Below, piece after piece: positions 37,038 to 45,353 of a stretch of DNA of 64,000 nt. The stretch spans positions 62,001-126,000 of the forward strand of contig NZ_JAOPHT010000012.1 in NCBI RefSeq assembly GCF_025515305.1, in the 5' to 3' direction. Position 1 is the stretch's first letter. Every line of letters begins with the position of its first letter. The position numbers were made by a program, and so were the translations under genes. Under the pieces are notes generated by a model. That model did no database searches and was not told the DNA's origin. It was given only the letters and a program-made list of their open reading frames with translations. The stretch comes from Roseicyclus sediminis (GTDB lineage: Bacteria > Pseudomonadota > Alphaproteobacteria > Rhodobacterales > Rhodobacteraceae).

Positions 37038-38582
37038 ATGACCGAAAACAACTTCGATTTCCGCGACCTCTTCGTTCTCGATCTCGCCAACAACCACCAG
37101 GGCGATGTCGAGCACGGCAAACGGGTCATCCGCGAGCATGGAGCGGCGGTGGCCGAGGCCGGCGTGCGCGCCGCGATGAAGTTCCAGTTCCGCGATCTGC
37201 CTGACTTCGTTCACCCCGACGACCAGAAATCCTCGACCAACAAGCACGTGCCGCGGTTCCTTTCGACGCGCCTGCCCTGGAAGGCCTACGAGGAGATGCT
37301 GGCCGAAGTGCGCGCGCAGGGCATGCTGGCCATGTGCACGCCTTTCGACGAGGCCTCGGTCGCCCAGATCGAGCGCATGGGCTTCGACATCATCAAGGTC
37401 GCGAGTTGCTCGGCCGCCGACTGGCCGCTGCTCGAGCGCGTGGCCGCCTCCGGCCTGCCGGTGATCGCGTCGACTGGCGGGCTCACCATCCAGGAGGTGG
37501 ACGCGCTCTACAGCTTCCTGCAGCACCGCGCCTGCGACTTCGCGCTGATGCATTGCGTGTCGATCTACCCGACGCCGGACGACGCCTGCAATCTCGGCAA
37601 CATCGCCGAGTTCAAGGAACGTTACCGCGGCGTCGTGATCGGCTGGTCGACCCACGAGAACCCCGCCGATACCGTCCATGTTGGCCTCGCACAGGCGCTG
37701 GGCGCCGAGATGTTCGAGCGTCACGTCGGCGTGCCGACCGACGACATCACGCTCAACGCTTATTCCGCGACACCCGATGAGACGCGCGACTGGCTGGCCG
37801 CCTGGACACGCGCGCGGACGATCATCGGCAGCCATTCCCGCGGCGCACCCCGCCCCGAGGAGGCCGAGGCAATCGACGGGCTTGCGCGTGGCATCTTCGC
37901 GCGCGGTCCCATCGAGAAGGGGCAGGCGATCCGGGCCGAGGACGTCTATTTCGCATTCCCGCGGCGCGAGGGGCAGCTGGCCTCGGGCGCATGGACGGAT
38001 GGCATGGTGGCCACCGCCGCGATCGCGGCCGACGCGCCCCTGACGCCCGAGGCGGTCTCTGTCCCCGAGCGCGGGCGCGAGGCGGTGCTGAAACGCGCCG
38101 TGCACGAGGTGAAGGCGTTGCTGACGAAGGCACGGGTCCCCCTGAACCACGATTTCACCACGGAGTATTCGCATCACTACGGGGTGGAGCGCTTCAACGA
38201 GGTGGGCGCCGTCCTGATCACAGTGGTCAACCGCGAATACGCCAAGAAGATCCTTGTCCAGCTTCCCGGACAGTCGCATCCGCTGCATTACCACAAGCTG
38301 AAGGAGGAAACCTTCCTCGTGGTCTACGGCGATCTCAGCATCGAGCTCGACGGCCAGGTGCGCACGCTGGTTCCGGGTGACACGCTTACGGTGCGGCCGG
38401 GCGTCTGGCATCGCTTCTGGACCGAAGGCGGCTGCATCTTCGAGGAGATCTCCACGACCGCCCATCGCGGCGACTCCGTCTACCGGGATCCGGCGATCAA
38501 CCGGCTGGAACATTCCGAGCGCAAGACGGTCGTCGACCACTGGGGTCGCTTCCAGCTGAACGAGGCACTCAAGGCACGATGA
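37038..38582 (+). CDS. NeuB/SpsE-type nonulosonate synthase fused to SAF and cupin domains
   Basis: 514 residues; NeuB proteins usually have about 350. The synthase barrel (about 1-270) has divergent forms of the family motifs: DLANNHQGD, MKFQFRD, CVSIYPTP, GWSTHENP and FERHVGV, keeping both metal-ligand histidines. A SAF/antifreeze-like domain follows (about 290-345, ARGIFARGPIEKGQAI). The C-terminal cupin (about 375-500) has a complete metal site: H417-x-H419, Glu 423/424 and H458 in PGVWHRF, as in D-lyxose isomerase-like cupins. The enzyme should condense PEP with an aldose or aldose phosphate. The cupin may isomerise or bind the sugar. ATG at 37038 is preceded by GGCAGG; the stop overlaps the HAD start. 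Confidence 0.87.
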   Translation: MTENNFDFRDLFVLDLANNHQGDVEHGKRVIREHGAAVAEAGVRAAMKFQFRDLPDFVHPDDQKSSTNKHVPRFLSTRLPWKAYEEMLAEVRAQGMLAMCTPFDEASVAQIERMGFDIIKVASCSAADWPLLERVAASGLPVIASTGGLTIQEVDALYSFLQHRACDFALMHCVSIYPTPDDACNLGNIAEFKERYRGVVIGWSTHENPADTVHVGLAQALGAEMFERHVGVPTDDITLNAYSATPDETRDWLAAWTRARTIIGSHSRGAPRPEEAEAIDGLARGIFARGPIEKGQAIRAEDVYFAFPRREGQLASGAWTDGMVATAAIAADAPLTPEAVSVPERGREAVLKRAVHEVKALLTKARVPLNHDFTTEYSHHYGVERFNEVGAVLITVVNREYAKKILVQLPGQSHPLHYHKLKEETFLVVYGDLSIELDGQVRTLVPGDTLTVRPGVWHRFWTEGGCIFEEISTTAHRGDSVYRDPAINRLEHSERKTVVDHWGRFQLNEALKAR

Positions 38583-39193
38583 CGCTCGGGTGCGATATCG
38601 TTGTTTTCGATTTCGACGGCACGCTCGTGGAGTCGAACGCCATCAAATCCGAGGGATATGACGTCATCGCGGCCCGGTATTCCGGCGGTCCCGAAGCGAT
38701 GCGCGACGCCCGCGCCATTCCCGGCGCGGACCGCTACACCGTGGCCGATCGCTTCGCCGCCCTTCTCGGCCTGCCCGAAGCGGAAGGGGCCCGGATCGCG
38801 GAGGACTATACGCGTCTTGTCGATGATCGCGTGACGGTCGCGCCCGAGATGCCGGGCGCGACCGTGCTTCTTGAAACCCTGCGCGGATTGGGGGCGGATC
38901 TGCGCGTCAGCTCCGCCACCCCGCTTGTCTCGCTGGAGAGGATCGTGGACGCGCGCGGATGGGCGCATCACTTCGACGGGTTGCACGGCCGCCCGGCGAC
39001 GAAACCGGAGACGCTTCGCCGTCTGATCGGCGAACACGGCGTGGCGCCCGGACGCATCGTCGTTGTCGGCGACGGCGAGGACGACCGCGACAGCGCCGCC
39101 GAGTGTGGCGCGCGCTTCTTCGCGGTGGGCGACCGGCTCTCCGGTTGCCGGCTCTACGCGCTCGACGAGCTCCGGGAGGTCCTGACGCAATGA
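38579..39193 (+). CDS. HAD-superfamily phosphatase
   Basis: 204 residues. Motif I DFDGTLVES near residues 11-19, motif II SSATP near 103, the Lys of ATKPE near 141 and motif III GDGEDDRDS near 161 are all present. Overlaps both neighbours by 4 nt. In this context it most likely removes the phosphate from a nonulosonate 9-phosphate (as KDN-9-P or Neu5Ac-9-P phosphatases do). This is inference from gene order. Confidence 0.85.
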   Translation: MTLGCDIVVFDFDGTLVESNAIKSEGYDVIAARYSGGPEAMRDARAIPGADRYTVADRFAALLGLPEAEGARIAEDYTRLVDDRVTVAPEMPGATVLLETLRGLGADLRVSSATPLVSLERIVDARGWAHHFDGLHGRPATKPETLRRLIGEHGVAPGRIVVVGDGEDDRDSAAECGARFFAVGDRLSGCRLYALDELREVLTQ

Positions 39194-39891
39194 TCGGTGG
39201 GCGCCGCGTCCTTGCCGTCGTGCCGGCCCGGGGCGGCTCGAAGGGCATTCCGCTCAAGAACCTGCGCGAGGTCGGAGGCCGTTCGCTCGTCGCGCACGCG
39301 GCCGCTGTCGCCGCCGCCGTGCCCGAGATCGACCGAAGCGTGGTCTCGACCGATCACGAGGGCATCGCGGCCGAGGCCGAGGCCCACGGCCTCGCCGCTC
39401 CGTTTCGCCGGCCCGAGGCGTTGTCCGGCGACCGCGTCGGCGATTGGGAGGTGCTGCACCACGCCCTGATCGAGATGGAGCGGATCGACGATTGCCGCTA
39501 CGACATCGTGGTCATGCTGCAACCGACCTCGCCGCTTCGCACGGCGGCCAACGTGCGCGACACGGTCGTGAAGCTCGTCGAGGGCGGCCATGATGCCGTC
39601 TGGACGGTGTCGCCCACGGACCTGAAATACCATCCGCTCAAGCAGCTGTCGGTGGACGACGGGCGGATGTCCTTCTTCGATCCGCGCGGCGCCGGCATCA
39701 TCGCGCGCCAGCAGCTTTCGCCGGTCTACCACCGGAATGGCGTGGCCTACGCGTTCACGCGCGATTGCCTGTTGCACCACGGCTCGATCATGGGGCCGGA
39801 CACAGGCGCCGTCGTGATCGAAGACGTGCATGTGTCCATCGACACCCTGGACGACATCGAGTTGGTCGAGGCACACCTGCGGCGCAAGTGA
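39190..39891 (+). CDS. CMP-nonulosonate (acylneuraminate) cytidylyltransferase
   Basis: 233 residues from the ATG at 39190. The CTP-binding PARGGSKGIPLKN loop is at about 11-23, followed by MLQPTSPLR near 113-121 and a C-terminal DVHVSIDTLDDIE block that holds metal-binding Asp residues. It activates the sugar made by the upstream synthase with CMP. A second enzyme of the family (50464-51192) serves the legionaminic pathway, so the two should have different substrates. Confidence 0.9.
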   Translation: MIGGRRVLAVVPARGGSKGIPLKNLREVGGRSLVAHAAAVAAAVPEIDRSVVSTDHEGIAAEAEAHGLAAPFRRPEALSGDRVGDWEVLHHALIEMERIDDCRYDIVVMLQPTSPLRTAANVRDTVVKLVEGGHDAVWTVSPTDLKYHPLKQLSVDDGRMSFFDPRGAGIIARQQLSPVYHRNGVAYAFTRDCLLHHGSIMGPDTGAVVIEDVHVSIDTLDDIELVEAHLRRK

Positions 39892-39958
39892 TCGCCGCCC
39901 CGCCGTCGCCGGCGCATCATCCGCCCGGGCAGAGCCCCAGCGGGGCGGTCTACACGCC

Positions 39959-41356
39959 TCATTCTTCGAGCAAGCTCGCGCAGAGCTCGGCAAGCCTCCG
40001 GTCATAGGCCTTGCCGTCGTGAAACAGGATGTAGTTTCGTTCCCTGTCGACCCGGTCGCGGTCGATGGTCTTGCGTCCGTCCCAGGCGGCCCGCATCAGG
40101 GGTTCCACGTCCGATTTCTCGCGGCAGAACGAAACGGTGTGGATACGCTCGACCCCGCGGAAATGCTCGGAGCGTTCCAGCACCGTCTTCTGGTTCGTCA
40201 CGTGTTTTCCGTCGTCATAGGTCAACGCGACGAACTGTTTTCCGAAGATCGTCGCCTCGATCAGCATGGAGGTAAGCCCGCCCAGGGTGAACTCGGCATT
40301 GGCGAGGAGACGGGGGTACCAGGACAGATCGGGCTGGAACCCCGTGTGTCGTTCCCCGGTCAGGTGCCTGTCCGCGAGCTGGGGATCGAGGATGACGTTC
40401 TCGAGCCGGGTATCGGCGATGGTGTCGCGGCTCTGGCGCCAGGGGTGCGGGCGATACACCAGCTTGACGCCCTGCCAACGGACGGGGTCCGCCGACATGA
40501 TCGCATCGATATGCTTGAGCGCCTCGACCTCGTCGAAGGCGAGGGAGGTGCCGAGAAAAAGGATGTAGGGGTGGTCGAAAGGCGACGGAAGCTCGGTATC
40601 GCGTGCCTCGAAATAGGCATCGAAGCGCGGTGTGCCGAGAATGGTCACGTCGGCCGCGTCGTAGGACTGGATGTCGGTCGCGTGGCCCAATGTCTGTTCG
40701 CCCCAGACCGCCAGGTGGTCGGGGCGCTGCATCAGGACCGCCTTGCTCGAGAGATTGTCCCAGTTGTCGATCAGGAAGAGGCTCGGCACGCCGTCCTTCT
40801 GGGCCTGGAGGATCATCTCGTTGCCGTCGGGCTCGTAGGCGTTGGACGGCGCGACCAGCAGATCGGGCCGCACCTGGGCGAAGGCGGCGGCGATGTCGGG
40901 CGATGGCTTGAGCGTATCGATGAACATCCGGCGGTAGAGCGGGAAGACAAGCCGCGAGCCGAGGATCCGCAGTCTCAGGCGACGATAGGCGATCCCCAGC
41001 CGTTCGCGAAACGCGTCGAAATTCTTCAAGATCGTGTCGGGGCGCCATGGCTGATAGGCCCGTTTTGGCGCGAAGATCCGGTCCGCGCGGAACCGGAAGG
41101 TGCTCGACAGGTGCCGGAACCGCCACATGAGCACCTTGTAGATGTTCATCTGCGCCTTGGTCTTGCGCGGGTCCGACCTGAAGAACAGCACCTTGCGGTT
41201 CCCCGAGGTGACCGGAGCGGGATCGGTCAGCCTGTCCGAAACCAGGAAGGTCACGTCGGCCTCGGCCTCGAGCGCGGCCAGGGCGGCCGTGGAGAAGTAG
41301 TTCCGCACGAATTCCTGTCCGGTGACCGCGAACAGGATTTTGGGCTTCATACGCAT
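39959..41356 (-). CDS. unrecognised surface-carbohydrate transferase-like protein
   Basis: 465 residues starting at the ATG at 41356 (GAAGAGAG upstream). It looks cytoplasmic and begins with a Rossmann-like KPKILFAVTGQEF. Blocks such as LLVAPSNAYEPDGNEMI, FLIDNWDNLSSKAV, YILFLGTSLAF and the late YRPHPWRQSR and NAEFTLGGLTSMLIEA resemble GT-B or CDP-glycerol glycerophosphotransferase-like enzymes, where the late His and Glu/Ser residues bind the nucleotide donor. It is the only minus-strand gene between the two nonulosonate modules. A CMP-nonulosonate transferase role is a guess from context. Confidence 0.7.
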   Translation of the reverse strand: MRMKPKILFAVTGQEFVRNYFSTAALAALEAEADVTFLVSDRLTDPAPVTSGNRKVLFFRSDPRKTKAQMNIYKVLMWRFRHLSSTFRFRADRIFAPKRAYQPWRPDTILKNFDAFRERLGIAYRRLRLRILGSRLVFPLYRRMFIDTLKPSPDIAAAFAQVRPDLLVAPSNAYEPDGNEMILQAQKDGVPSLFLIDNWDNLSSKAVLMQRPDHLAVWGEQTLGHATDIQSYDAADVTILGTPRFDAYFEARDTELPSPFDHPYILFLGTSLAFDEVEALKHIDAIMSADPVRWQGVKLVYRPHPWRQSRDTIADTRLENVILDPQLADRHLTGERHTGFQPDLSWYPRLLANAEFTLGGLTSMLIEATIFGKQFVALTYDDGKHVTNQKTVLERSEHFRGVERIHTVSFCREKSDVEPLMRAAWDGRKTIDRDRVDRERNYILFHDGKAYDRRLAELCASLLEE

Positions 41357-41518
41357 CGCGGTCTCTCTTCCGGCTGACGCAGGCTGAGTAGCGAGCGCCG
41401 CGCCCGAACGCAAAGCGGAAAACCGCCGCCCGAGCGTTGACTTCGGCCATGCCGCGTTGTCAAACCGGGCGATCTCACGACTGACCTTGTCCAGGGTTCC
41501 CGGCCCGCTGGAGAGACG

Positions 41519-42844
41519 ATGCCCTTCAAACCGAGCGCGCTGACGACAGACCTGCCACTCACCGACTTTGCGCCCCAGGTCAACGATCCGCCGCGCAAGT
41601 ACGGCCTTCCCGCCGATATCCGGTTCTGCAGTTCTTGCGGCATGTCGAACCAGCGGCCGAATTCGGCCGTCGAGTTCAAGCACACGGCCACCTCGACGAA
41701 GACGACCATCCGTTTCGACGATGCGGGAGAGTGCGACGCCTGCAAGACCGCGCGGCTCAAGGCGACCGAGATCGACTGGGACGAGCGAGAGCGGGAGTTG
41801 ATCGCGCTCTGCGACAGGTTCCGCAGCCGCAATGGCAGCTACGACTGCCTCGTGCCCGGCTCCGGGGGGAAGGACAGTTTCTACCAGTCCTGGATGCTGA
41901 AATACAAATACGGAATGAACCCGCTGACGGTGACCTGGGCTCCGAACATCTACACAGAATGGGGCTGGCACAATTTCAACGCCTGGATCCATTCCGGCAT
42001 GGACAACTACCTGATGACGCCGTCGGGGCGTTCAAAACGTCTCCTGACGCGGTTGGCGGTAGAAAACATCTTCCACCCGTTCCAGCCCTTCATCATCGGC
42101 CAGAAGTGCTTTGCGCCGAAGATGGCATTGCAGATGGGCATCCCCCTCATCTTCTACGGGGAGAACGAAGCCGAATACGGGAATCCGATCGAGGACAATT
42201 CCAGCGCGAAGCGGTCCTTCGAATACTTCGCCACGGAGTCGGAGGAGAACCTCTTTCTCGGCGGCGAGTCCGTCGCCAGCCTCAAGGCGGAATTCGGTCT
42301 CAGCCAGGCCGATCTCTCGCCCTATCTGCCAAGTGATGTCAGCCAGCTGGACGCCCTCGGCGCCGAAGTGCACTACCTTGGCTACTACCTGAAATGGCAC
42401 CCCCAGGCGGCCTATTACTTCGCCGTCGAGAACGGCGGTTTCCGTGCATCCCCCGAGCGGACGGCGGGAACCTTTTCGAAGTACAACTCGATCGACGACA
42501 AGATCGACGACCTTCACTACTACACCACGTACATCAAGTTCGGGATCGGCCGCGCGACCTATGATGCGAGCCAGGAGGTCCGCTCGGGCGACCTGGAACG
42601 CGAAGAGGCGGTGGCGCTGATCCATCGCTACGACGGCGAGTTCCCGGAGCGGTGGGCCGACGAGATTTTCGCCTATCTCTCGATCGACGAGAAATCCTTC
42701 CCGGTCGCCCACAAGATGTTCGAACACCCGATGATGACGCGTGAGTATTTCGAAGCGCTCACCGACAGGTTCCGGTCGCCGCATCTGTGGCAACGCGACG
42801 AGAACGGATGGTCGCTGCGGCACCGGATCACGCAGGAGGCGTGA
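41519..42844 (+). CDS. PseA/WbpG-like N-acetyl sugar amidotransferase
   Basis: 441 residues. Two Cys pairs (C37/C40 in RFCSSCG and C72/C75 in CDACK) form a likely zinc site. The PP-loop ATP-pyrophosphatase motif PGSGGKDS is at 113-120. The protein matches the N-acetyl sugar amidotransferase family, which uses ammonia from a HisH/HisF-like pair to convert an acetamido group into an acetamidino group. Those two partners follow directly. It opens a plus-strand run that extends to 52.3 kb. Confidence 0.9.
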   Translation: MPFKPSALTTDLPLTDFAPQVNDPPRKYGLPADIRFCSSCGMSNQRPNSAVEFKHTATSTKTTIRFDDAGECDACKTARLKATEIDWDERERELIALCDRFRSRNGSYDCLVPGSGGKDSFYQSWMLKYKYGMNPLTVTWAPNIYTEWGWHNFNAWIHSGMDNYLMTPSGRSKRLLTRLAVENIFHPFQPFIIGQKCFAPKMALQMGIPLIFYGENEAEYGNPIEDNSSAKRSFEYFATESEENLFLGGESVASLKAEFGLSQADLSPYLPSDVSQLDALGAEVHYLGYYLKWHPQAAYYFAVENGGFRASPERTAGTFSKYNSIDDKIDDLHYYTTYIKFGIGRATYDASQEVRSGDLEREEAVALIHRYDGEFPERWADEIFAYLSIDEKSFPVAHKMFEHPMMTREYFEALTDRFRSPHLWQRDENGWSLRHRITQEA

Positions 42845-43617
42845 TGCGGAACCTGCGCGTCATCGCCCGGCTTGACGTCAAGATGGGCAAGCTCATCAAG
42901 GGCGTGCAGATGGAAGGCTGGCGAAAGGTGGGCGACCCGGCCGAGTTCGCCGAGCGCTATGCCGAGGCGGGCTGCGACGAACTGATCTTCATGGATGTCG
43001 TGGCCAGCCTCTACGGGCGCAACACCCTGGTCGACACGCTGAAGGAGACGGCATCGCGGGTCTTCGTGCCGATGACGGTGGGCGGCGGCGTTCGGCAACT
43101 CGGAGATGCGGAAACGCTTCTGAAATGCGGGGCCGACAAGGTCGCCATCAACACGGCTGCCACGCAGAACCCGGACCTCGTCAACGCGATGTCGGAGACC
43201 TTCGGGGCTCAGGCGACCGTGATCTCGATCGAAGCCGTGCGGCAGGGATCCGACTGGCACGTCATGACGGACAACGGCCGCAACAAGACCGGCCTAAGCG
43301 CGGTGGCATGGGCAAAGGAAGTCGAGGATAGGGGCGCCGGCGAGATCGTCCTTACCGCGATCCACACGGAAGGCATGGGCAAGGGGCTCGATCTCGATCT
43401 GGTCCGGGCGGTTTCGGATGCGGTGCGCATTCCGGTGATCGCCGGTGGCGGACTTGGCGACCCGGACCATCTCAGCGCGCTCATCCGCGGCACCCAGGCC
43501 TCGGGCGTCTCCGTGGCGCAAGCCCTGCACTGGGGTCGCGTCAGCATGGAAGACCTGCGCGACGTCCTGCGCGCCGAGGGCTGTTCGGTGCGCGATCTCG
43601 TGGAGGGGCCCGCATGA
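42844..43617 (+). CDS. HisF-like cyclase paralogue acting with the sugar amidotransferase
   Basis: 257 residues, TIM barrel of the HisF type. The phosphate-binding GGGV and AGGGLGD loops are kept, and the first catalytic Asp (in RLDVKMG, D11) is present. The second catalytic Asp of histidine biosynthesis (in the SIDRDGT loop) is replaced: the loop reads TAIHTEGMGKG. That fits a paralogue that channels ammonia but no longer makes IGP. Start ATG overlaps the previous stop (TGATG). Confidence 0.87.
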   Translation: MRNLRVIARLDVKMGKLIKGVQMEGWRKVGDPAEFAERYAEAGCDELIFMDVVASLYGRNTLVDTLKETASRVFVPMTVGGGVRQLGDAETLLKCGADKVAINTAATQNPDLVNAMSETFGAQATVISIEAVRQGSDWHVMTDNGRNKTGLSAVAWAKEVEDRGAGEIVLTAIHTEGMGKGLDLDLVRAVSDAVRIPVIAGGGLGDPDHLSALIRGTQASGVSVAQALHWGRVSMEDLRDVLRAEGCSVRDLVEGPA

Positions 43618-44258
43618 CAGGTCAGACCTGCGTCGTCGTCGACTACGGGAGCGGCAACGTCTACTCGGTGCTGCACGCGCTCAAGCGGATCGGCGTGGAT
43701 GCGTACCTGACGAGCAGCCATACCGCCATCGCGGGCGCAAGCAGGGTGATCCTGCCCGGTGTCGGCGCGTTCGGCGACGTGATGACGAAGTTGCGCGAGA
43801 CGGGTCTCGACGAGGCGGTCGTCCGCCACATCGAGGCCGAGAGGCCGTTTCTGGGCATTTGCGTCGGGATGCAGGTGCTCATGGAGACCGGCAAGGAGTT
43901 CGGGGATCATGCGGGCCTCGGCGTGGTGCCGGGAACGGTCGAAAGGGTCCCCGAAGCCGTGCCGGGATTGCCACCGATGCGCGTGCCGATCATCGGCTGG
44001 CACCCGGTCCAGCCCAGCGAAGGTTCGGACTGGGCGGATACGCCCTTCCCCCAGGAGGCCCGGACGCCCTTCTACTATTTCGTCCACAGCTACAGCGTAC
44101 GGCCCGCCGACCCGGGCCATCTCTGCGGCGAGATCGCCGTCGAGGGGCGCGCCATCGCCGCGGCCTTGCGCAAGGACAATGTCTTCGGCGTGCAGTTCCA
44201 TCCGGAACGGTCCGCCGGCGAGGGGCAGCGGTTCCTGCAACGCTTCATGGCGTTCTAG
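43614..44258 (+). CDS. HisH-like glutamine amidotransferase subunit
   Basis: 214 residues, class I glutaminase. The nucleophile is in GICVGMQVL near residue 83, and the His/Glu pair is in FGVQFHPERS near 199-201. It releases ammonia from glutamine for the HisF-like partner, with which it overlaps by 4 nt. WbpG/WbpH/WbpI-type O-antigen clusters and Campylobacter PseA loci carry the same trio. Confidence 0.9.
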   Translation: MTGQTCVVVDYGSGNVYSVLHALKRIGVDAYLTSSHTAIAGASRVILPGVGAFGDVMTKLRETGLDEAVVRHIEAERPFLGICVGMQVLMETGKEFGDHAGLGVVPGTVERVPEAVPGLPPMRVPIIGWHPVQPSEGSDWADTPFPQEARTPFYYFVHSYSVRPADPGHLCGEIAVEGRAIAAALRKDNVFGVQFHPERSAGEGQRFLQRFMAF

Positions 44259-44341
44259 CGGGGTTTTGGCGGCCGTGGGAAACGGTTGAACCTGACAGGC
44301 GAATTCCGTAGGGGAAGCGCGAACAACGGTGGTTGGGCTTG

Positions 44342-45352
44342 ATGAAACTCAGCGGCGCAAAGATCCTGGTCACCGGCGCGGACGGGTTCATCGGATCGCA
44401 TCTGGTGGAGCATCTCGTCGAGACCGGCCACGATGTGCGTGCCCTGGTTCAGTACAATTCCTTCAATTCTTGGGGCTGGCTGGACGGCGCTCCGCCCGAG
44501 GTCCGCGATGCGATCGAAGTCGTCGCAAGCGATGTCCGCGATCCCCATGGCGTGGCGGATGCCGTGCAGGGATGCGCGGTGGTTCTGCACCTCGCCGCGC
44601 TGATCGCCATCCCCTACAGCTATCACGCGCCGGATGCCTACGTCGCCACCAACGTCACGGGTACCCTCAACGTCCTTCAGGCCTGCCGGCGACAGGGTGT
44701 CGAGCGCCTGGTGACCACCTCCACGTCCGAAGTCTACGGAAGCGCGGAATACGTGCCCATGGACGAGGCGCATCCGCTCAAGGGGCAGTCGCCCTATTCC
44801 GCGACGAAGATCGGGGCCGACCAGATGTCGCTGGCCTTTCACCGGTCCTTCGACGTGCCGGTGGCGGTGCTGCGGCCGTTCAACACATACGGACCCCGGC
44901 AATCGGCGCGCGCGGTCATCCCCACCATCATCGGCCAGGTCGCGAGCGGCGCGCGCACCATCAAGCTTGGTGCGCTTTCGCCGACCCGCGACTTCACCTT
45001 CGTCCGTGACACCGCGCGGGGCTTTGCCGCGATCGCGGCATGCGACGACGCGATCGGCGAGGTCGTCAACATCGGTTCGGGTTTCGAGATCTCCGTCGAA
45101 GACACGGCGGCGGCGATCGCAAGGGTCATGGGCGCCGAGATCGAGATCGTATGCGAAGCCGAACGCCTGCGGCCCGAAGCCAGCGAGGTCGACCGGCTGT
45201 TCGCCGACACGACGAAGGCAAGGCGTCTGTTCGGCTGGGAGCCGCGCTATGGCGGGCCGGAGGGGTTCGAGAGAGGTCTTGAGGAGACGGCACGCTGGTT
45301 CGAGGATCCTGCGAACCTCGCAGCCTACAAGATCGATCGTTACAACATCTGA
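44342..45352 (+). CDS. legB: NAD-dependent nucleotide-sugar 4,6-dehydratase, LegB type
   Basis: 336 residues, extended SDR. The NAD loop TGADGFIGSHL is near 13-23, the catalytic Ser/Thr in TTSTSEVYG near 125, and YSATK near 148. The QYNSFNSWGWLD segment at about 38-50 is characteristic of LegB-type enzymes. It makes the 4-keto-6-deoxy sugar nucleotide in the first step of legionaminic acid synthesis. With PtmE present downstream, GDP-GlcNAc is the likely substrate. The ATG at 44342 is chosen; 84 nt separate it from the HisH-like gene. Confidence 0.93.
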   Translation: MKLSGAKILVTGADGFIGSHLVEHLVETGHDVRALVQYNSFNSWGWLDGAPPEVRDAIEVVASDVRDPHGVADAVQGCAVVLHLAALIAIPYSYHAPDAYVATNVTGTLNVLQACRRQGVERLVTTSTSEVYGSAEYVPMDEAHPLKGQSPYSATKIGADQMSLAFHRSFDVPVAVLRPFNTYGPRQSARAVIPTIIGQVASGARTIKLGALSPTRDFTFVRDTARGFAAIAACDDAIGEVVNIGSGFEISVEDTAAAIARVMGAEIEIVCEAERLRPEASEVDRLFADTTKARRLFGWEPRYGGPEGFERGLEETARWFEDPANLAAYKIDRYNI

Positions 45353-45353
45353 A

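Noticed and set aside
39931-39946. GCCCC-AGC-GGGGC hairpin after the first CMP-synthetase gene as a terminator
   Set aside because: The stem is only 5 bp and has no T-run.
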